Source of the DNA: Mermis nigrescens
Taxonomy: Eukaryota > Nematoda > Enoplea > Mermithida > Mermithidae
NCBI GenBank assembly: GCA_036768485.1
Contig: JAVLUZ010000511.1
Span: forward strand, 262,411 to 326,410
Direction of reading: 5' to 3'
Length of the DNA stretch: 64,000 nt
A program made the position numbers and the translations under genes. Under the pieces are notes generated by a model, which did not search any database, was not told where the DNA came from, and saw only the letters and a list, made by a program, of their open reading frames with translations. Positions 1 through 10,100 of this stretch are shown here, one piece after another (the first letter of the stretch is position 1; every line of letters starts with the position of its first letter).

Positions 1-404
1 AAGCGCGACACGCTACTACAGTAATCTATTGACACCTGATGCGAATGCACGGATTCAGCGCATATAACGAAGAGACATATCATCTGGAGGGTACCAGTCC
101 TAGCTTAGCACGTAAAACTGTTAAGTGAGGAGTCAGCGCTGTTAAAGGCTATAGGGTTCGCCCAATAGCACCGGTTTTATATACGTGTATGCGCCATAAT
201 ATAAGCAGCTGCACGATTCCCACAAGACAGCTCAGTCGAGCTGGTGACTTTAAACGAACACATGATCAGTCCGTTAAGTGGGTTAGTGTATTGACTTAGG
301 AATTATATTACTACGAATGCGGGGCTCGACAGACGTGCACACATACGCGGAGTGACCCTTGCTATAATGAATATGTTACTATGATTACACTGGTATACAT
401 AGTT
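1..404. other. Compositionally distinct left edge, no gene seen
   Basis: No ORF, repeat or splice-like structure is visible. The segment has roughly 45% GC by eye and no homopolymer of five or more, whereas sequence from about 405 on is strongly AT-rich with frequent runs of five or more A or T. It shares no motif with the repeat families found elsewhere in the window. It may be foreign or artificial sequence, or simply a unique intron segment. Confidence 0.5.
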
Positions 405-1339
405 TTTGCCTCCCGTAAGTTTTCAGATCACCCTAGACCACTGTTTTGTGCTGATTCCGAATATACTTTTATACTTTCCGTTTTTCTGTAACAAATTCAG
501 ATTTTGAGATATTTGCATATTTCGGTTCATGCAAATTTAATGCTTTTTCATAGGATTATATCAAATTTTAATGGTTCAGCTTGGATGAATTTAATTAATT
601 CTTTTAGATATGTTTTTTGAATGATGTTCTTCGTGTTTATGATGTGGAAGGTATGTTCTATGTATAAGTTTAACTGTAAGATAGAGGAACAAATTTGCAT
701 ATTTTTATACATTTTTATATCATACATATAGCTACTTTGTTATTTCCATTTCGCAAACTAAATATAGTTTTTCTAATAGTAATTTTCATGCTGAATCCGA
801 ATCGGTTTACCGTTTTTTAATATAACAACTAGATATTTTTAAAAAAATCAAGAAAAACAAAACAAATTTGCATATTTGCACATAATAATGATGCAAAAGT
901 TGCTTGTAAATGTAGATTAAAATTTATTTTGCTTCGATTTGCGCTAATATTTAAGATCAGGTGCATCTGTTATCAATATCCAACAGTAATCGCAGATACA
1001 TATTCGGACTAAAATTCCCTTGGTAACGCTTTTCAATTGTAGCAATATCCTGATGAAAAGTAAGAAAAATTTAAAGTGTTTGCATTTCATAAAATTGAGT
1101 GTACGTTGAAAAGTAGATTAGCTACAGTCAAACGGGAAAGAAATTCAGAATCTGCAGTTAAAGCTGCACTAGAATATGGTATTTACGTGTTGGAGATAAT
1201 AAACCTTATATGTATTACAGGGCCCACTCACATTTTTATATACAGTAATATGCAAATTAGGGGTCATGTTGCGACGGCTGTTTGCAAAAAATGAAAACTT
1301 TTTATGCTGTGGCAAGCAAATAGGTCCAGGGCACTAAAC
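405..1339. other. AT-rich non-coding stretch with dispersed-repeat remnants
   Basis: No coding potential is supported. Phrases such as AATTTGCATA with 'gaatcagcacaaaa' recur near 2400-2530 and 21950-22100, so this is an old dispersed repeat. It is interrupted at 1340 by the element described next. Confidence 0.4.
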
Positions 1340-2328
1340 CACCGTTTTTTTTATTCCACTTTTTGGTCTATTTGTCAACCAAAATTTTGGGAAATTGAAA
1401 AAATTTTTGGGCTTGGTTGGCATTTGTGGAAAATTTTTGTAATGTTAAAAATGCGTTTTAGAGAGTTGAAACTTCAAAAATTTTTCGGCGCTTCGCGCCG
1501 AATTGATTTAATTCTTACTTATTATGAATCCTTAAGCCACGCCGCGCCAATTGCAGCATTTTTATCGACAATCTGGTCTAGAACTTCACTACGATTGAAA
1601 ATCCTCATCTTCTGCACGGATTCAGTTAGTTTTTGTAATGCAAAAATGCGTTTTAGAGAAGTGAAACTACAAAAATTTTTCGGTGCTTCGAGCCAAATTG
1701 ATTTAATTCTTACTTGTTATTGATGTTTAAGCCGCGCGGCGCTAATTGCAGCATTTTTATCGATAATCTGGTCCTGGAACTCTACTACGATTGAAAATCC
1801 TTACCTTCTGCACAGTTTTTTAAATGCAAAAATGATTTAGAGAGCTAAAATTTCAAAACTTTCTGGCGCTTCGCGCCATTTGATAAATTATAGTTTTAAT
1901 TGTCAAAAACGACTTCAGAATTGGCTAAAATGCTTTACTGAAGGAAGGAAATTAAAGTTTCAACATAAATAACGTATACCGATCGTGATATTTCTTGTAG
2001 AGCGCGAAATTTTTATACAAAAAGTGCATCAATCACCGCTAGAATTTTAGTTAGAATAGTTTATTGGCTGAATTACATGGACGAGACATGTTACAACAAA
2101 TACCAATACAATAATGCGAAGAATTATTAGATGAGCAATTTTAGGAAAGGAATTTGCATGTGCACATAAAATTTTCTACTTAAAAAACACTGATTTTTCA
2201 ACACAGGAGCTCTATTTTAAACGTTTTTAGACCTCCCAAAAAACGTGGAAAAAAGTCGGAAAAAGTGGAAAAAATTATGGCTTCGGTCTATAATGTCAAC
2301 CAAATCCCTGGGAAAAAGAAAAACGGTG
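1340..2328. mobile_element. Family C non-autonomous DNA transposon, copy 1 (989 bp)
   Basis: The ends are short inverted repeats: CACCGTTTTT at the left and AAAAACGGTG at the right. The element is flanked by a perfect 8-bp TSD, CACTAAAC (1332-1339 and 2329-2336). It carries three copies of the GGCGCTTCGCGCC-type core (about 1488, 1678 and 1864). No transposase is present. An 8-bp TSD is typical of hAT elements. A near-identical copy lies at 15419-16410. Confidence 0.88.
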
Positions 2329-2336
2329 CACTAAAC

Positions 2337-3453
2337 TACCAAAGGTTAACTTATTTTTTCGCGTTTATTATTAAAAAACGAAATTTAACATGTATAAAGT
2401 AGCAAAATTTGCATAAACGCAAATATGCTTATTTCTCAGGAATTAAATTTGATTAGAAGAAACGGAGAACAGATTCAGAATCAGCACAAAAAATTGATCT
2501 AGAAAAAAGTATTTTCGTTTGGGAGACAAACAAAGTTTAAATTTATAGGCCAGTGTTATCATATTAACCACTGCCGGGCGTGACAAGATGAGAGTCATTT
2601 TTCAAGATAAAGAAAACGTCCAAATTTAACGGTATAGGAGCAAAAATACAAGTTTCCGATGATTCTTAATCGATTCTTCAATAATACTTGATTAAAAATT
2701 AATTAAAGATTAAAAAATAATCAGATAAAATAAAAATAACTAATTAATAAAATGCATATTCTTAAAATTGAATAGTCTTTCAGAGACGTACTGTGGAAGG
2801 CCTCTTGAGTTTATTGGATTCCTTAGAAATCCGAGCAAGCAAACCCTCCCTAAACATAAATATAAAACTTCGGATTGACCAGGGCAGGGAGGAATGAAAT
2901 CAAGAATTTATGGTCGGAATGGAATAAAATTCGCGTTTTCAGTACCGTAAATTACGTCTACTCATTATTACATATGTCAAAATTGCTATAGAATACACTA
3001 TTCTGGGCATGAATTTCCAGACAGTACCTAACTTCTAGATCCTCAAGGATAATATCCCCTATCACCACATCCTATGTGCGTTCGTGACCCCCAATCAATA
3101 TGCCAATGGATGCTCTCTCCCAAAACCAAGCGCATGCATACATCGCAGATGCAAATGGTTAGAATGACCAGGGAAGGATGAAATCCAGGATTTTAAGTTC
3201 ATTTAACAAATTAACTTTTAAGAGAACCGTTTTCAATCATTTCGTGAGTAAAATTACGGAATTTCTGCTAGATTAACAAGGTGATGTTGACTTCAAGACT
3301 GAATTAGGCAAAAATGTTATATTTAAGTGAAAAAGGCACTTCAACGTTCCTTGGTTTGTCCTAAAATCATTAGACAGTACTTGACTTTTGGGTCCTCAGC
3401 GGGATTAATATCTTGTCTCACTTCTCCCTATGTGCATGTGTGGTATAGATCAT
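2337..3453. repeat. Two degenerate family I repeat copies
   Basis: Two tandem stretches (about 2870-3090 and 3160-3440) share the order 'gaccagggnaggannaat', 'gacagtacctaact', then 'cctatgtgcrt'. The same order recurs at 24797-25194, 38943-39180 and 48460-48910. No coding capacity is seen. Boundaries are approximate. Confidence 0.5.
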
Positions 3454-3911
3454 AGGTGCGCAAGGTCAAACTTCCAGAGAAGGAGGGGGGTGAAAACCAA
3501 AAATTGCTAGATAGCTATGTGCTTCATTAAAACGGCTCTTTAGTCCTTTTGGGGTCAGAAAATTAGCTATATAGCCTTTTTGGTCTCGGAAAACTAGCTA
3601 TATAGCCTTTTCGGAATGACAAACATAGCTATACAGCCTTTTTGGACTAAAAATAGCTATTAATTCCTTTTAGGAGTCGAGAAAATAGCTATATATCCTT
3701 TTAAAACTCAGAAAAACACAACTGAATAGCATTTCTGAGCTCAAAAAAGACTATACAGCTAGTATTATGCGCCTAAAAAGGCTGTATAACTTATTTTCTG
3801 AGCCCAAAAAAGGCTATACAGCAATCATTTTTCGGCCAAAATCGCTGTATGGCTATCAGTTTTTATAAGCTCAGGGGGTAATACCCCCTCACCCCATGCT
3901 CTTGTATGGTA
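3454..3911. repeat. Inverted minisatellite of TATATAGC-type units
   Basis: Units of about 30 bp carrying GCTATATAGCCTTTTTGG run in one direction to about 3690 and then in the reverse complement to about 3860, so the segment can fold back on itself. The right end (about 3880-3911) is the reverse complement of the left end of the array at 4871. It sits 28 bp from the splice donor of CDK2 exon 4. Confidence 0.65.
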
Positions 3912-3939
3912 TGGATACAATTCAGATAAGCAAGCATAC

Positions 3940-4110
3940 CTCATGAGTGTAAGTGCGCATAGGCAAGCAAAAAGCCCTTGCCAAACCAAAATCGGCCAAT
4001 TTAATGGCGCCCTTATTATCAATTAGTAAATTTTGGGGCTTCAAATCACGATGCAGTACGCGATGTGAATGGCAATAGCACAGCCCCTGCAGCAACTGCC
4101 ACGTATAGCT
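3940..4110 (-). CDS. CDK2: CDK2 exon 4 (catalytic and activation loops)
   Basis: The acceptor is TTTCCAG|AGC and the donor is CATGAG|GTATGC; 57 codons (106-162). It contains [28 protein letters not shown] and RTYTHE. It is framed by minisatellite-bearing repeats at 3454-3911 and 4871-5460. Confidence 0.94.
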
Positions 4111-7100
4111 CTGGAAAGCTTGAACTGTCAATTTTATAACATACAAAATGGATAGCGAACATGGACGCATGAATCAACCGGAAATATAAGAAAATGTATA
4201 GGGCAAATTACCTAAAATCCAGTGCTTAAGAAGATGTATGCGATTGAATGCATGTTAGATAGTAAATGTTCCGCAATTTGATTAACAGGATTTGGTCAGC
4301 ATAGCAGAGAAATACAGGGTTCACAGAGAAGGGAATAAAATTGAACACAACCCAGTATCAATGGTGAGACCTGCCAGTATCAATGGAAATTACGCTTACT
4401 GCCATAAGGAAAATGATGGAAATACACGAAAATGATCGTTAAACCAACTATTCAGTCAATCAACTAGAAAAATGAAGATAAATCTAGGAAAATACATGCG
4501 AATGACTTTAAAATGAACTAATCAGTTTACCAATAACTAACCAATCGATAATCAATTACCGGCCAAACAACCAAACAAACCAGTCACTATGCAACCAAAC
4601 AACAAAACCTATCAGTCATCATGCAAGCAAACAAGCAATCAAAGAACCACTTTGTAAAAGAACAACCAACCAAAAAATTGGGCAGCTGGTATCAATGGGG
4701 AAACCGGCCTCTGTCCATGTATGATCATAACGAGCACTTTACTTCGAAATCCACTACTAGTCACGCATGTCACGAAGAGTATTATAATCTGTGCGGCATC
4801 CATATGTACATATGTATATATTTTGAAAATCAAAAGACGAAAAGGTTATCTTTTTGCCTGATAGCATTAGTGTCACACATGGGCATAGGGGTGAGGGGGG
4901 GGGGTATTACCCCCCTGAACTTTTAAAACTGGTAGCTATATAGCCATTTTGGCCGGAAAAAACAGCTATATAGTCTTTTTTGAACCCCAGAAAAATTGTT
5001 ATATAGTTTTTTGAACCGGGAAAAACTGCTATATAGTCTTTTTGAACGCCAGAAAAATCGCTATATAGTCTTTTTGAACCGGAAAAATCGCTATATAGTC
5101 TTTTTGAACCGGTAAAAATGACTACAGTCTTTTTGAACTGGGAAAAAGCGCTATATAGTCTTTTTGAACCAGAAAAAATCGCTATATAGTCTTTTTAAAC
5201 CGAGAAAAGTCGCTATATAGTCTTTTTGAACCGGGAAAAATCGCTATATAGTCTTTTTGAACGCCAGAAAAATCGCTATATAGTCTTTTTGAACCGGAAA
5301 AAATCGCTATATAGTCTTTTTGAAACGGAAAAAATCGCTATATAGTCTTTTTGAACTGGGAAAAAAGCGATATACAGACTTTTTGAACCAGTAAAAATCG
5401 CTATATAATCTTTTTGAATCGAGAAAAATCGCTATATAGTCATTTTGAACCAGTAAAAATACAACGTGAAATCAAAATCAGAGAAATCATTATCTACAGC
5501 ACAATCACTATATTTTTCTTCAAAAATTTTTTTCAAAACTTTTTGAATTTTTGTATTGCAGATCATGCGACCATGCTAGAAACGTTCACAAATGGTGTTT
5601 TTGAGCCGATACCACCATTTTTCAGCTGCAAAATCTTCTATTACAAAAACATAGCGGTCCCAAAAATTTCGACTTTCAGCCCCCCTAAAAGTCCGACCTT
5701 GCTCATCTATGATTAGTGTAACTATATTTAATGTACTTTTGTAGCTCTTACGTTCCCAGATGCCGAGATAAGAGGGGGTTTACTCTATTACCCCTACCAT
5801 AGGATCTAAGACTCAAAGCAGTAGGACGATATTTAGTGCAAAGGTTCTCAATATTTTGAACTTTATCAACTATTTTTACTACGGCGAAAGTGAAGCGAAA
5901 ATTTATAAAGCGAGTTAGAGTTAAGACATCAGCAATGCGGAGCTTAACATTGATGGCCGGTAAATAATATTACATGACTTACTTTACTGCTCCCTAATTT
6001 TGTGATTTTAAGCCTGCGGCAACATGAGGACCTTGGTTTTCTATGCTGTAGCCGATCACGATTCATTGACAACTTACAAACAAATAGACTATTTGAAATG
6101 GTGCTAACTTTAAACATAAGGTATACAGGGTGGCTAAAAATGGGTTCCAAATGTTTTACTCATAAACATAGCTGCATTTGACCTACTGCGGAATCGTAAA
6201 CGTTTTTTGAAAGCGGAAATATATGGCAACAAAATTGTCAAGTTTCATTGAATCACCTTAGTTATTCAGTTTTTGGCTCACACTTTTGTGAACATCGCCT
6301 TTTTAGTAATTAACAACACAAGAAGTTAGCAATCAGGAATGGTAATTAGAAAATCTCAATTAAAAAAATTAATTAGAAATTGGAAAATTAAAAATTTATT
6401 AAAAAATCAATAAATTTTTTTCTGTCAGAATAGCCATTGAATCATCTTTTAACTATTGCTTGATGTTCTTACTTTCAGAATTGTCTATTTTATGTTCAAT
6501 AAAAAGTTGAGTTTACTATAATGCGTCACATTGAACAAATTCTAGCAACCAGAAACCATTAGTTATAGGTCCTGCAGCCAGAGCTTTTTTCTATTAAATA
6601 ATATAGGTCGTATTGATGTGAGTTAAACAGAAAAAAGTAAGAATGAGGAGTTTGTGAACCTTTTTTGAGTTGAGCTACTTTACAATTTTTTGTTGTAATT
6701 CTGTGAAAAGTGGTGTTTACAACAATGTATAAACTAAAGAGTTAATGGCCAGGGTAACTCGATGAAACTTAACAGTTTTTTGCCCTATATTTGTGCTTTC
6801 AAAAACAGTTTACAGTTCTGCAATAAGTCTAATGCATCAAGGTTATGATTAAACCAATAAGTACCCTTTTAGGGGGCCGTTGTACCACAACCATTATTTA
6901 CATACATATCATATGTATGTATGCATATATGTAAAAGGGGGATCCCCCTATCCAAAGTCGGACGTCCCCTATCCCCCCAAAGCCAGAAAATTCTTGAACT
7001 CCCCCCCGATTTTTGAAAAAAATTGAATTTGTTGGCCGTTTTTAGGCCAAAAATTGGAGGACATTCACCCCCAAATTTCGAGCCGTTACATGTATGTATG

Positions 7101-10100
7101 TGTGTATATCAATCGAGAAAACAAAGAAGGTTCTGCGGCGACGAATATTACATCGAATTTAGCACCTTTTTCTAAAATTTTGCGGACTTAAGCAAGCTGA
7201 ATGTAAACTGAATCTGACTTGCACTTTCTTTGAATGTTAGCCGTTTAAAAAGGCACATAAAGTTTGATACAAAAAATATAAAAGTATCAGTACTTTTGCA
7301 AGTTCCGGCTTTATAAAACGGTTCTGAAGTGAATTCAGGTACTGCTTCAAATCTTGATTTAGATATTCGAAGACAAGATAAAGTCGTTTTTCGACATGTA
7401 TGACGTCCAGCAGCCTGCAGAACATATAAGGATAAATAAATAAATAAAACAGAGTACGAATAATAAGCATAGTTTGCATACTTACTTAAAGTAGACCTAC
7501 ATATATTGTTATTTGCACACTATACAAAGCTTATTCTGCACATTAATTTGATCACTTAACTGTCACTTTGCTAATTATGATATTGAAAGTATAAATTAAT
7601 TAGCGAAACAAGATGCGACTCATTATGTTAATGGTGTAAAATAATAAATATAATTTACATACACTAGCAACAGAAATGCACAGCATGCGAATTCAGGTGG
7701 GAGGGGTGGGTGAAATTTTAAAGTGCCTTTTCTAGGCTCAAAAGCAACGGATACGCGTGAAAAATTAGGTTTCGGCGTTTCTGTCGATCCTTTATCATTC
7801 TAAGCAGAAAACACAAAGAAATTTCATGAAAATATAAAAATTCGATTAAATTGAACAAAATGTAGTCAGAAAATGAATATATGGCGCGGAGCGCTGAAAA
7901 TTCGAAACTTTCGAGCAAACTGTAGCGAAAAACGCTTAGAGCAGTTCCTTTTATACAAATTATTTGAAAAATTTTGGGAATTCGTGAATTCTGGGGAGGG
8001 GTGAAAAAATTCCCACGGGTAAAATGAAACCCCACCAAGATCATGTCAAAGTAGTATAAACTAATGGCTCAAAACTGTCAGCGATTAAGCTTACGACAGC
8101 GGAGTAGGAGGAATGACATGCTAAAAGCGTAAATATGCGAAATCACTTTGTATTGAACAAGTGGCGGGGCATGCACCATTCTTGAGATTACGACAGGAAG
8201 GATGGGATTTACTGTCCAAGGTTGACCGCCCTCATCTTCGAAAAATTAAGATTTTTATGTAATAAAGAAATTCTGACTGCTCTTATGTGAGCAATTTTAT
8301 TCAGTTTTCGGCGGGATCCAAAAATAACAAGTCTTATACCCTTTTAAGTGAGAAACAGTTTTTTAAAGCTTCCAATTTAGTGATCCTTATGGATAGAGCA
8401 TGGCAAGAAATGTCGAAAATACGGTTTTTACGATCTATCCCCATGAAGTTTCATAGATATAAACCAGTTCATGTTGGATTGGCCGAATTTCGCATACGGG
8501 CCTGCTTACCTACAGGACTATATTTAAAGAAGGGTAAGAGCGGCTGCCCCCGCCCCCCTTGGCCGGAAAACAATTTTGAAAGGTAAGATAATGCATGGAA
8601 TGATAGAAAAATTGCCTGTCTTTGACGTAAATCGTCAAATTTTCGGCACTTGGCGCCAGATATGAAGTCTGTTCCATAATTCTGGTTCAACACGACCAAA
8701 AACGACACTTTTTATAACATTTTGGATAATAAAAAAATTTTTCGAGAAGTTTGAATTTTATATTGATGGATAGAGCATGTCATAAAACGTCAAAAAATGT
8801 GGTTTTTGCGAGCTATCCCGACAGATTTCCCGAGATCTAGACCAATTGATGTTGGGTCCGCCCCGCCCCACTGGCCAAATCCTGGATACGAGTCTGCTAG
8901 AACATATGTATCTTTTTGAATTATGTTGATTAAAAATTGGTATTCCCACTGATTTTGAACATGCTCTATCCATTAGGATCATAAAATTTGATTTTTTCGA
9001 CCTGTCTAAATAAGCTGAGAAATGTGATGTTTGGTCACGTTTAATGCAAAATTATTGAAAATATTTCTCATATGGTGAAAATTTGAAGATTTCCAAATAA
9101 AGAGATGCAATTTTGCATCTTTCCAGGCATCATTACTTCATCTAAATCAAAGTTTTCCCCCTAGATACGACCCTGCCTATATGTAAGTATGCATATATAA
9201 TACTTAATATATACATACAGTCCCATATCCAGGAGAAGCATTCCCCACTGGAATTTTTTCCGCAATTTTCAACTATGAAAGTATATGGCTTTTTGACGTT
9301 CAACAGCACGGAAATGCTCAAATTTTCAGCGCTTTGCGCCATTAAGCTCGATCAAAATTACCATTTCTCATCTTCAGAAGGGTCAAAATCGAGCTTTAAG
9401 ACGAAAAAAACGCCAAAATTTTTAGGCGCTTCGCGCCAGATTTCTGCGCTATTTATCTCACGAAAACTATGAATGCAAGCTACAAGGGATAAAAGCATAC
9501 ACGATCTCGGGGTTTAGGGAGTTCTGTTTCAATCCCCAAGAAATTTTTTCACCCACCAAAAGAATTCGCGCTTTTTTGAAAATTCTCAAAAATTTTCTAA
9601 AAATTCGTAGAAAAAGTGCTTTTCTAAGCGTTTTAAAACATCGATTTGCTCAAAAGTATCAAATTTTCGGCGCTTCACGTCATACACTCATGTTTTGAAT
9701 CAATTTTGTTTAATTTAAAACGATTTTATTTTTTTTCGAAATTTTTTAAGTCATGCTCTAGAAGGATATAGAATATCATAAACGTCAAAGAACGATGTAA
9801 TCGAATTTAAAAAGTACAATTTCATAATTGTCTGGCGCTTGGCACCATATTTACATAAACCATGTATTGCATATCTTCAGAAAGCTCGAAAATTGAACCT
9901 AAAGCGATAAAAATGTCAAAAAATCTCCGGTGCTTTGCGTCGGATTTATTTTATTGTTCATTTGCAAATTTTTTTCTCACTTTCCCCAGAACAGAAAAAT
10001 AAAGAATCCTAGAGATGCATCTAAAAGTTCGTAAGCTTAAATAATAGGAATTTTTTGAAAGAATTTCAACTTTTCCTAGAGATTTTTATTGTTTATGTGT

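Noticed and set aside
1..3900. Search for CDK2 exon 5 (VVTLWYRAPE onward) on the minus strand
   Set aside because: No matching codons with splice sites found; the exon is probably beyond the left edge.
3454..5460. Repetitive arrays considered as a CRISPR-like array
   Set aside because: Units are contiguous minisatellite repeats without unique spacers, in an animal genome with introns.
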